This document shows positions 1 through 7,091 of a DNA stretch of 64,000 bases, piece after piece. The notes under the pieces were generated by a model. That model made no database searches. It was not told the origin of the DNA and was given only the letters and a program-made list of their open reading frames with translations. This DNA comes from Chthoniobacteraceae bacterium (lineage in GTDB: Bacteria; Verrucomicrobiota; Verrucomicrobiia; Chthoniobacterales; Chthoniobacteraceae): the NCBI GenBank assembly GCA_947449735.1, contig CANFTB010000004.1:62001-126000 (forward strand). Direction: 5' to 3'. Positions within the stretch are counted from its first letter, which is position 1. Each line of letters starts with the position of its first letter. The position numbers and the translations under genes were made by a program.

Positions 1-1
1 T

Positions 2-1024
2 TTGCGCCGCTACATCCGGACCGCGGTGGAGGCCAGTCCAGACCACCCGGTGTTGGTGGACCACTTTTTGGAAGACGCCACCGAGGTGGACGTGGACTGC
101 ATCTGCGACGGCGAAACCGTGGTGATCGGTGCGATCATGGAGCACATTGAAGAGGCTGGGATTCACTCTGGTGACTCGGCCTGCGTGATTCCGCCCTTCA
201 GTTTGAGCGAAAAGGTGAAGGCCGAGATTGCGGATTCGACGAAGCGCATGGCCATTGCGCTGGAGGTTCGTGGTTTGATGAACGTCCAGTTCGCGGTGAA
301 AGATGAGACGGTGTACGTGCTTGAGGTGAATCCGCGCGCGTCCCGCACCGTGCCGTTTGTTTCCAAGACCATCGGCGTGCCGCTGGCGAAGATGGCGGCC
401 AAGGTGATGGCCGGCATGACGCTCAAGGAGTTGGGCTTCACCAAGGAGATTGTGCCGCCCCACTTCGCGGTGAAGGAGGCGGTGTTTCCGTTCATCAAGT
501 TTCCCGGCGTGGACATCGTGCTGGGGCCCGAGATGCGGAGCACGGGCGAGGTCATGGGTATCGACAAGAGCGTCGGGCTTGCCTTTGCGAAGGCGCAGAT
601 GGCGGCCCAGCCGCCGCTGCCGCAGAAGGGGAACGTGTTCATTTCGATCCCGGACAGGGACAAGAGCCGTGCGGTGGAGATCGCGCGTGGTTTCTCGGAG
701 CTGGGCTTCACCCTGTTTTCAACCCACGGGACGGCTGCCGCATTGACCTCTGCCGGGATTCCCGTGAAGAGGCTGCACAAGATAGGCGAGGGGCGTCCGA
801 ACGCCCTTGATATGGTGAAGAATGGCGAGCTGGCGCTGATCATCAATACGCCCACCGGCAAGACGGCGCGTGAAGACGAGGTGCGCATCCGTTCCACTGC
901 GAACACGGCCCGTATCCCCGTCGTGACGACGCTTCGGGCCGCCGAGGCCAGCCTTGAGGGAATCCGGGCGATCCGCGAGCACGGCATCGGGGTGCAGACG
1001 CTGCAGGAGTTTCACAACCTTTAG
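2..1024 (+). CDS. carB: carbamoyl-phosphate synthase large subunit, C-terminal part (5' truncated by window edge)
   Basis: The large subunit of carbamoyl-phosphate synthase makes carbamoyl phosphate from ammonia, bicarbonate and two ATP for arginine and pyrimidine synthesis. Only about the last 340 of the usual roughly 1070 residues are present because the gene runs off the left edge. The end of the second ATP-grasp domain is visible, with the EVNPRASRT motif at visible residues 108-116. It is followed from about residue 211 by the allosteric MGS-like domain, which carries the NTPTGK phosphate-binding loop. The reading frame is intact to the stop codon. It converges on rsmI, and a palindromic repeat fills the gap between them. 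Other genes of the same pathways (pyrE, argG, pyrD) lie further right but not in one operon. The identification is secure; the true start is outside the window. Confidence 0.97.
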   Translation: MRRYIRTAVEASPDHPVLVDHFLEDATEVDVDCICDGETVVIGAIMEHIEEAGIHSGDSACVIPPFSLSEKVKAEIADSTKRMAIALEVRGLMNVQFAVKDETVYVLEVNPRASRTVPFVSKTIGVPLAKMAAKVMAGMTLKELGFTKEIVPPHFAVKEAVFPFIKFPGVDIVLGPEMRSTGEVMGIDKSVGLAFAKAQMAAQPPLPQKGNVFISIPDRDKSRAVEIARGFSELGFTLFSTHGTAAALTSAGIPVKRLHKIGEGRPNALDMVKNGELALIINTPTGKTAREDEVRIRSTANTARIPVVTTLRAAEASLEGIRAIREHGIGVQTLQEFHNL

Positions 1025-1044
1025 TCCGAACGCCTAAGCAATAT

Positions 1045-1165
1045 AGAAAAAGGGGATCTCACGCGGAGCCGCGGAGGTCGCGGAGAAAAATCAGATAAAT
1101 CAAGGAGCCAAAACCATTTATCCGCCTCCGCGGCTCCGTGCCTCCGCGTGAACTTCCGTTTTCAG
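1045..1165. repeat. 121-bp palindromic interspersed repeat, copy 1
   Basis: This element begins AGAAAAAGGGGATCTCACG and ends CTTCCGTTTTCAG. It contains two long GC-rich arms (about 1058-1077 and 1124-1151) that are imperfect inverted repeats around an AT-rich centre. A second copy of the same length lies at 14293-14412, with near-identical ends and arms and a diverged centre. Both copies sit between the 3' ends of convergent genes, here carB and rsmI. A bidirectional terminator or REP-like role is inferred, not shown. Confidence 0.85.
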
Positions 1166-1199
1166 GTCTAGACGCAGCTGCTGCGGCGTCCCTGCCGGT

Positions 1200-1862
1200 T
1201 TATTCGCCGGAGATGACGAGGGCGATTTCGCCCTTCGCGGGGCGGGCGGAGTAGTGGGCGAACAGTTCTGCTGGGAGTCCTTTCCGGTACTCCTCGAACT
1301 GTTTTGTGAGTTCTCGGGCCACGCAGATTTGTCGCTCGGGAAGAAGGCGGGTGCAGGCTTCCAGGGTTTTGAGGATGCGGTGCGGCGATTCAAAAAAGAC
1401 GCTGGTGCAGTCGCGGTTGGCGGCCTCGGTGAGCTTGCGTTCGCGTTGTCCGCTTTTGACGGGAAGGAAGCCGCCAAAAAAGAAATGGGTGGCGTCAAAT
1501 CCCGAGCCGACGAGGGCAGTGAGCACGGCGCTCGGCCCGGGAATGACGGTGTAGGGAAGGGCTTCCGCGATGCAGGCGCGAAGCAGTCTGTGTCCTGGAT
1601 CGGAGACGGTGGGCAGGCCCGCGTCGGAGATTAGTGCTATCGCGCGCCCTGCCTTGAGTTCAATCAGAAGCTCGGCGGTCCGGCGGGCCTCGTTGTGCTC
1701 ATGGTAGGAGACGAGTCGTTTCTGGATCTCGAAATGCCGGAGGAGGTTTCCGGAGTGGCGAGTGTCCTCGGCTGCGATCAGGTCGACGCTGCGCAGGACT
1801 TCCAGCGCGCGGTGGGAGATGTCGCCCAGATTGCCGATAGGGGTTGCGACGAGGTAAAGCAC
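1200..1862 (-). CDS. rsmI: 16S rRNA (cytidine-1402-2'-O)-methyltransferase RsmI
   Basis: RsmI uses S-adenosylmethionine to 2'-O-methylate C1402 in the decoding centre of 16S rRNA. The 220-residue product opens with the family signature LYLVATPIGNLGD, has AAEDTRHSG near residue 35 and SDAGLPTVSDPG near residue 80, and keeps the FFESPHR motif in its second half. It ends straight after the methyltransferase fold at KGEIALVISGE. It therefore lacks the small C-terminal domain that brings many homologues to about 280 residues. The start is a GTG directly before the conserved N-terminus; no convincing Shine-Dalgarno site is seen. It lies 57 bp downstream of lptE and is probably the last gene of the envelope cluster. 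Confidence 0.93.
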   Translation of the reverse strand: MLYLVATPIGNLGDISHRALEVLRSVDLIAAEDTRHSGNLLRHFEIQKRLVSYHEHNEARRTAELLIELKAGRAIALISDAGLPTVSDPGHRLLRACIAEALPYTVIPGPSAVLTALVGSGFDATHFFFGGFLPVKSGQRERKLTEAANRDCTSVFFESPHRILKTLEACTRLLPERQICVARELTKQFEEYRKGLPAELFAHYSARPAKGEIALVISGE

Positions 1863-1919
1863 TGGATTGCGGTGTCGGGATCCGGAGACTGCTGCCGCCG
1901 GTTTGCGTGGCAGCTGATT

Positions 1920-2468
1920 CTACCAGCCCTCGCTCAGGAAACTGGTGATCTGGGTTGCGACGTCTTCGGCCGCCTGGGGGATGGCCTGGCGCTCGTCCCT
2001 GTTGACATTGGCCGTCCGGGGGTTCGGGCCGCTCACAAAGAAGCTTGAGTTTCCGACAAACTGTCGGGAGGCAAGAGTTTCACCCGTGGTACGCGAGGAG
2101 ACTTTGAGGGCGACGCTGAGGTTGAGGGTGAACTCGGTGGTTTGGTAGAAGTCGGCCGAGGTGCCCTTTGCCGCATCATTGCGGATGCCTCGGGCGGGAG
2201 TTCGGTCGATGCGGTTGATCGTACATTCCGCAATCGCGTCTGCGTCTTTTTCAGAGGTGATCCGGTAGGTGCCGTCCTGCTGGAGCTGCTTGATGAGGGC
2301 GGTTGCCATTAAGACTTCAAGACGCGGTTCGAGCGTCATATTTGTGAAGGCGGGCACGGCAATGGTCGTCACCTCCTTCATCGGAGTCGGTTTGACCGGC
2401 CCCACATGGTAGCCTGCGCACCCTGAGAGGGTCAGAGACGCTGCTGCGATCAGTCCGAGAAAACGCAT
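1920..2468 (-). CDS. lptE: LptE-like outer-membrane lipoprotein
   Basis: LptE plugs and helps assemble the LptD translocon that inserts lipopolysaccharide into the outer membrane. The 182-residue product has a short lipoprotein signal peptide with lipobox LSGC (Cys16), followed by AGYHVGP, which matches the start of LptE-family proteins. The usual early segment is present (TTIAVPAFTN, then a stretch around residues 48-75 about an unstable low-copy subunit fold). The rest is mixed alpha/beta with low-complexity polar loops. Its place next to heptose-synthesis genes and a BamD-like gene supports a role in outer-membrane biogenesis. The family is divergent, so a general LptE-fold lipoprotein is the safe call. 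Residue Cys16 predicts lipid modification. Confidence 0.8.
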   Translation of the reverse strand: MRFLGLIAAASLTLSGCAGYHVGPVKPTPMKEVTTIAVPAFTNMTLEPRLEVLMATALIKQLQQDGTYRITSEKDADAIAECTINRIDRTPARGIRNDAAKGTSADFYQTTEFTLNLSVALKVSSRTTGETLASRQFVGNSSFFVSGPNPRTANVNRDERQAIPQAAEDVATQITSFLSEGW

Positions 2469-2563
2469 GGGGCAGTGGGCTTGTTAAGGAGACACCCGTC
2501 TAGAGCGGCGGGGAGGGAAGCTGTGTGATGATTTCCGATCGTTCCGGGTTCGCTCCTGGCGCA

Positions 2564-3829
2564 TTAGGGATTCTGGGGCGTGGGCGGAGTCACCCGCGGG
2601 GCGGGGAGGCTCAATCCGGTTCCCGTGCCGAACGACGGCGCTCCGGCTGGCGAGGCGTCTGCGTCCTGGAGGCGCAGGGAGGGGCCTTTGGGGGCGCGTT
2701 CTTCGGCTGGTTGTGCCGTCTTTTGATTCTTCAGTTTCGGGCCCACATAGTCGGACCTCGACGCGGTATTGACCTTCGCCTGCTGTGTCGACGTGTCGGC
2801 CTTCTTAGCTGCACCACCGCTTTCCTTGGGGACCTCGACAGCCTCGGGACCTTTCTCGGCTCGAATCGCGTCGATTCTGCGCTTGGCGTAGTCCGCCTCC
2901 TGTGTGTTGGGATAATCCCGGATGACGTCCTTGAAGGAGAGGACGGCGGCCTTGGTTTTGCCTGTTTTATCGTAGAACTTGGCGACGTCCAGAGACGCCT
3001 GGCGGTTCTTTGCCTCGACCAGCTGAATGTTTTCGCGGGCCTGGCTGGTGCGGCCGCTTTGGGGGGCGCGATTTAAGAAGTCCTCGAAGGATTCCTGGGC
3101 GCGTACGCGGTCTGTGTTGTCGTAGGAGCCTCCTTTGACGCTGTGAACGCGGATGTAGCCCATCTGATACTGGGCTTCGTCGGCAATCGGGTCGGTGGGG
3201 AAACGGTCGACAATCTGCTGGTAAGCCGCGAGGGCCTCGGCGTCCTTGCCCTGGCGTTCCATCATCATCCCGCGGAAAAGCATCACCTGGGCGGCGCTTC
3301 GGGAATACGGTGCACGCTTCATGATCGTGTCGAACATCTGCTCTGCACGCTCGTTCGAGGCGAACATCTTCACTCCGAAGAGACGGCGCCGCTCGCCGTT
3401 CATGTAGCGCTTGGCAATCCCGAACATGGCGTCCAGGGCGGCCGTGAACTCTTTGCTTTCTGGAGACTTAACAACCAGTTCGTCGTACGTCTCAAACGCA
3501 TCTTCGTAACGGCCCTGCTTTTCAAGCAAGGCGCCAAGCTTGAAACGCGCCTCCGCGGCCTGCTGCGAGAGGGGGAACGCTTTGATCAGTTTCTTCAGAG
3601 CTTCTCTCGCGCCGGAAACGTCCCCTTTCTTTTCCAGATCAGTGGCGTACTGCATTTGCAGGTCGGCGGTTTTCGCTACCGAGGCGGAGTTCCCAAAAAA
3701 GCCGCCCTCCCGCGTCCAACCCTCGTTAGGACGGTATACTAGGTCCGCATTTGAAATGAGGGGGCCTGCCAGGATTGCAGCAGTGGTGATTGCCACCGGG
3801 AGATAGGAGGGGCGAAACATTTGGATCAA
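2564..3829 (-). CDS. BamD-like TPR protein, secreted, without a lipobox
   Basis: The 421-residue product has an N-terminal hydrophobic segment (about residues 8-27) followed by tandem TPR-type helices from about residue 50 to 300. Phrases such as GDVSGAREALKKLI, GRYEDAFETYDELV and GKDAEALAAYQQIVDRFP are typical of BamD/YbgF-type scaffolds. BamD proteins organise the beta-barrel assembly machine at the outer membrane. Unlike classical BamD (about 245 residues, lipidated Cys) there is no cysteine after the signal, and there is a long Lys/Glu- then Pro-rich disordered tail (about 330-421). It may therefore be a periplasmic TPR adaptor rather than the essential BamD. It lies 95 bp upstream of lptE on the same strand. 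An alternative start, MFRPSYL, lies three codons downstream. Confidence 0.75.
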   Translation of the reverse strand: MIQMFRPSYLPVAITTAAILAGPLISNADLVYRPNEGWTREGGFFGNSASVAKTADLQMQYATDLEKKGDVSGAREALKKLIKAFPLSQQAAEARFKLGALLEKQGRYEDAFETYDELVVKSPESKEFTAALDAMFGIAKRYMNGERRRLFGVKMFASNERAEQMFDTIMKRAPYSRSAAQVMLFRGMMMERQGKDAEALAAYQQIVDRFPTDPIADEAQYQMGYIRVHSVKGGSYDNTDRVRAQESFEDFLNRAPQSGRTSQARENIQLVEAKNRQASLDVAKFYDKTGKTKAAVLSFKDVIRDYPNTQEADYAKRRIDAIRAEKGPEAVEVPKESGGAAKKADTSTQQAKVNTASRSDYVGPKLKNQKTAQPAEERAPKGPSLRLQDADASPAGAPSFGTGTGLSLPAPRVTPPTPQNP

Positions 3830-3909
3830 TCTACTCCCAGCTCCCCAGCAGCGTCAAGAAACGCCCTTACCCCAACGAGCCCACCGTTCCGGACTCACTC
3901 CGATGTCGC

Positions 3910-4509
3910 TTACCTTCGAGTCGACCGTTCAATGTCGGTTTGAAAATGCACCTCGACGTGGTGACTCAAGAGCCAGGTCGTGGCTTCCCTGAAGCTCTCC
4001 GCCACGTGCCGCGCCCCTTCTCCCAGCGCATGCCGGCCGTGACCGGTTCTCACAAGAATGCCGGGCACTCCCGCATTGACACCGCACGCGATGTCGATGT
4101 CCTTGTCGCCAATAATCCACGACCGTTGGAGATCAATGTTCCACTGTTCTGCGGCTTCCAGAAGCATGCCGGGAGCGGGTTTGCGCCTGGGGGAGGGCGC
4201 CTCGGAAGCGTCCGGGCACATAAAACTGTCGTCTAGGCAGTTCTCCGGCAGCAGTTGCAGCAGCCGTTCGTGGACACTGGCATAGTCGGTTGGCGAAATG
4301 ACGCCCTTGGCGATGCCGCTTTGATTCGTAACCAAGATGGTCAGGAAACCCGCCGCTTTGATCGCCATCAGCGACTCACCTACCCCTTCGAAAACGCTGA
4401 CCAGTTCCGGATCACGGCAGTAACACACCTCCTCCATCAGGGTGCCGTCCCGGTCCAGAAATACGGCAGGTAATTTTGGGCTGACGGGATGCATTTCAAA
4501 TTCAGGCAT
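3910..4509 (-). CDS. gmhB: HAD-type D-glycero-D-manno-heptose 1,7-bisphosphate phosphatase (GmhB-like)
   Basis: GmhB removes the C7 phosphate from heptose 1,7-bisphosphate on the route to ADP-heptose for the lipopolysaccharide core. The 199-residue protein has the HAD nucleophile motif FLDRDGT (Asp19, Asp21), the TNQSGI motif II, KPAPGM with its conserved Lys, and IIGDKDID as motif IV. The start is chosen at MPEFEMHP. It overlaps the stop of the kinase gene upstream by 8 bp, which suggests translational coupling; an upstream extension in the same frame would run deep into the kinase gene. The zinc-binding Cys cluster seen in many GmhB proteins is mostly missing here (CPDASEAPSPRRKP, one Cys). 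Histidinol phosphatase is the other close family, but the context favours heptose. Confidence 0.88.
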   Translation of the reverse strand: MPEFEMHPVSPKLPAVFLDRDGTLMEEVCYCRDPELVSVFEGVGESLMAIKAAGFLTILVTNQSGIAKGVISPTDYASVHERLLQLLPENCLDDSFMCPDASEAPSPRRKPAPGMLLEAAEQWNIDLQRSWIIGDKDIDIACGVNAGVPGILVRTGHGRHALGEGARHVAESFREATTWLLSHHVEVHFQTDIERSTRR

Positions 4510-5506
4510 GAGCGTGACTCGGGAAGCTTGAGAGGATCTCCTCCCTCGACACGGTGGCTGTGCCCAGTTTTCCCACCACGATTCCAGCGGCATGGTTGCT
4601 GATTTCCGCGGCTTCCACGGGAGTGGCTCCCCCGGCCAGCGCGGCGGTGAACACGGCGATGGAAGTGTCGCCGGCACCCGAAACATCGAACACCTCCTGG
4701 GCCCGGGTTGGAATGTGGTAAGGAGGGGCGTCGTGCTGGAAAAGCATCATCCCCTGCTCGCTCAGAGTGACCAGCACGAAACTGCATTCCAGCTCCTGCA
4801 GAAGTGTGTTCCCCACCTGGATCAGCGCCGCGTCCTCTTGGGGTGGTTCGACGGGATCGCTCCAGGCGGTTCCCGCGGCGCGGAACGCCTCGGAACGGTT
4901 CGGGGTGATGCCGGTGACACCTTTCCACCGAACCGGATTCGAGGGCTTTGGATCTACCAAAACGGGAACGCCTGCCTCTCTGGCGCTCGAAATCAAAGCG
5001 TCTGCAAACGGCTGGTCGAACAGTCCCTTGTCGTAATCCTCCAAAATGACCGCGTTCAAATGGGGGAGCAGTTTTTTGAAATGTTCCACTGCCCGCGAGG
5101 CGTCGGCCGGGGCCAGCCTGCGCTTTTTTTCGCGGTCGACGCGCACCACCTGCTGCGTTCGTGCCACGATGCGGGTCTTGCGGACGGTCTGGTACTCGGG
5201 GTCGTGGAGAACCTCCTGCAGTTCGATGCCGTGTCCTGTGAGGAGGGCTCGCAGGCGGTCCGCATCCGGCCCGTCGCCTGTGGGGCCTAGCATCTGGACA
5301 TGGTTGACGAGCTCGCGCAGGTTGCGCGCGACGTTGGCCGCGCCTCCCGCGTTGAAGCTTTCCTTAACCACCTCCACGACCGGGACTGGTGCCTCCGGTG
5401 AAATGCGGGACACTTTCCCCCAGATAAACTCGTCGAGAATCATCTCGCCGATGACGAGGACCTTGGACGAACGGAGGAGCAGTTGGTCAACCTGGGAGCG
5501 GTTCAT
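4502..5506 (-). CDS. hldE1: D-glycero-beta-D-manno-heptose-7-phosphate kinase (HldE kinase domain)
   Basis: This PfkB-family sugar kinase phosphorylates D-glycero-D-manno-heptose 7-phosphate at C1. The 334-residue product has the family start KVLVIGEMILDEFIWG, then SPEAPVPVVEV near residue 37 and NAGGAANVARNL, the substrate-binding glycine motif. VSGAGDTSIAVF near residue 275 carries the catalytic Asp. The length fits the kinase domain alone, with no fused adenylyltransferase domain, so a separate nucleotidyltransferase must exist outside the window. It overlaps gmhB by 8 bp and starts 11 bp after the deoxyhypusine-synthase-like gene, so the three are probably one transcription unit. Confidence 0.93.
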   Translation of the reverse strand: MNRSQVDQLLLRSSKVLVIGEMILDEFIWGKVSRISPEAPVPVVEVVKESFNAGGAANVARNLRELVNHVQMLGPTGDGPDADRLRALLTGHGIELQEVLHDPEYQTVRKTRIVARTQQVVRVDREKKRRLAPADASRAVEHFKKLLPHLNAVILEDYDKGLFDQPFADALISSAREAGVPVLVDPKPSNPVRWKGVTGITPNRSEAFRAAGTAWSDPVEPPQEDAALIQVGNTLLQELECSFVLVTLSEQGMMLFQHDAPPYHIPTRAQEVFDVSGAGDTSIAVFTAALAGGATPVEAAEISNHAAGIVVGKLGTATVSREEILSSFPSHAHA

Positions 5507-5517
5507 GGGGATTCAGA

Positions 5518-6462
5518 TCAAAGGGGGCTTTTGAGGGCTTCGGCGACCGCGGCAAACAGAAGCGGCACGTTGATTTCGTGATGGCCGACGAGGTAGTAGC
5601 CGTTTCCGCCCAGAGCGGTGGGGCGGCGCTGCACGTTTTCCGAAGGCCTGTAGTGCCGGGTCATGTCCATGACGGCGGTGGTGAAGTGCTCGACCTGATG
5701 TCCCAGGTTCCGGGCGACCGTGAGCGCCTTTAAAAAAACCTCGGGAAGAATGACGGCGCTTCCGACGTTCAGCACCACTCCTCCCTCCAATTGCGCGCAG
5801 ACGGCAGCAAAGTTTCTGAAGTCGGTGTAGCTCGCCGCCCCGAGCGCGGCGCCGTTGCAATTGGGGTGCTGGTGGATGATGTCGGTTCCGATCGCGACAT
5901 GGACGGTTACCGGGATTTGAAGTTCGTGGGCCGTCGCCAGAAGGGAAAGGGAGCGGTTTTGAAAATCCTTCATGGCCAGTCCGAGGGCGGCGCCCGCTCC
6001 CAGACCCTGCTTGACGCCCGATTCAATCGCCGAGTTCATCAGACGGCCGGTTTCGTCAGCCATCCCGAAGCTTCCGTCATTGAGGCCTTTTTGAACGTCC
6101 TCGCTGGTTTCTCCCTGGTAGCAGAGTTCGAAGTCGTGAATTGCGCCCGCGCCGTTGAAGGCCAGCGCCGAGATGACCCCTTGCCGCATTGCATCGATGA
6201 GCACGGGATTCAGCCCCACTTTGATGAGGTGCGCGCCCATCATCAAAACCACCGGCCGTTTGTTTTGAACCGCAGTGGCGATGGCCCCGGCGACGGCGCG
6301 CAGATCCTGCACGGCGAGGAATGAGGGAAGCGAGTCGAGAAAGGCGCGGAAGCTTCTGCCAGCGGGATGCGGGGAGGAGAAGGACTCCACGGCCACCTTG
6401 TTTGTACGTTCGGCGACCGGAAACGTCCGGATTTTCGAGAAATCCAAGGGAGGGAAGTGCAT
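5518..6462 (-). CDS. deoxyhypusine-synthase-like protein of the heptose cluster, function unknown
   Basis: The 314-residue soluble protein has no signal peptide. Its central part contains VLMMGAHLIKVG (about residue 75), NGAGAIHDFE (about 102) and GATSED-like QGETSEDVQ. These resemble the Rossmann-type core of deoxyhypusine-synthase-like proteins that occur in bacteria without hypusine. The resemblance is from memory of the family and is moderate. A glycine-rich GLGAGAALGLAM segment and a conserved-looking IGTDIIHQHP motif follow. It sits 11 bp upstream of the heptose kinase, so it may act in ADP-heptose or lipopolysaccharide metabolism, for example as an NAD-dependent enzyme on a sugar or amine. 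No substrate can be read from the sequence. Confidence 0.6.
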   Translation of the reverse strand: MHFPPLDFSKIRTFPVAERTNKVAVESFSSPHPAGRSFRAFLDSLPSFLAVQDLRAVAGAIATAVQNKRPVVLMMGAHLIKVGLNPVLIDAMRQGVISALAFNGAGAIHDFELCYQGETSEDVQKGLNDGSFGMADETGRLMNSAIESGVKQGLGAGAALGLAMKDFQNRSLSLLATAHELQIPVTVHVAIGTDIIHQHPNCNGAALGAASYTDFRNFAAVCAQLEGGVVLNVGSAVILPEVFLKALTVARNLGHQVEHFTTAVMDMTRHYRPSENVQRRPTALGGNGYYLVGHHEINVPLLFAAVAEALKSPL

Positions 6463-6533
6463 GTGGGAGAGGGCGGATGGGCGGAGCTGGGGGAGTCTGT
6501 GGCCTGACTTCCGTCAAACGCTGGTGCTCCCGT

Positions 6534-6914
6534 CTAGTAGACTTGGTACGCCAGCCACGAGTTCCAGCCGGAGAAGGCTGCAGCCAGCAGAAAGGCGAAC
6601 AAAAGCCAGGCCCGGCTGGTCCGGCCCAGTTTGAAAAAGATTCCGAAGGCCACAAGGGTGACCAGCCCCATCGATCCGTAGCTCAGCCACAGGGGCCTTC
6701 CTTCGAACAAATCCAGAGATTGGACGATGAAGCCGGGCAGGGCGGCCCAGGATTTCAGCCAGAGAAACCTTTTTGCGTCCCATGGCCCCGGCCGGAGCAC
6801 GATCCAGGCGAAAGGGGAGTACAGCCCGAGCAGCACCACCAGCAGCACATTTAAGGCGCCGGGCGGCTTTGCCTCCGTTAAAGGGAGCATGAATAGTTGG
6901 CTGCGTCTGGCCAT
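6534..6914 (-). CDS. small integral membrane protein, unknown function
   Basis: The 126-residue product has about three to four hydrophobic stretches: NVLLVVLLGLYSPFAWIVL (about residue 22), the region around ALPGFIVQSL (about 58), MGLVTLVAFGIFF (about 82) and WLLFAFLLAAAFSGW (about 103). They are joined by short charged loops such as RPGPWDAKRF and KLGRTSRA. I do not recognise a family. It starts at an ATG and ends 71 bp before the start of the deoxyhypusine-synthase-like gene, so it may head that unit. It reads as a real gene because the hydrophobic pattern is regular and no better frame covers the region. Confidence 0.6.
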   Translation of the reverse strand: MARRSQLFMLPLTEAKPPGALNVLLVVLLGLYSPFAWIVLRPGPWDAKRFLWLKSWAALPGFIVQSLDLFEGRPLWLSYGSMGLVTLVAFGIFFKLGRTSRAWLLFAFLLAAAFSGWNSWLAYQVY

Positions 6915-7091
6915 GGGTTAGGAATGTAGCTTGGGAAAGGAAGTGTGGGTTGTCAGCGGTTTTTTTGCCTTCCTCCGTAGATAAGTCGGCCTGTGAAGCC
7001 TCCGGGCGCGGGACCTGAGCGGGCAGAGGGGGCCTTGTTTGCCACGGTGCCGGGCGCAATCAGTGCCGCGCGGGATCCGTTCCAGGGCGGG

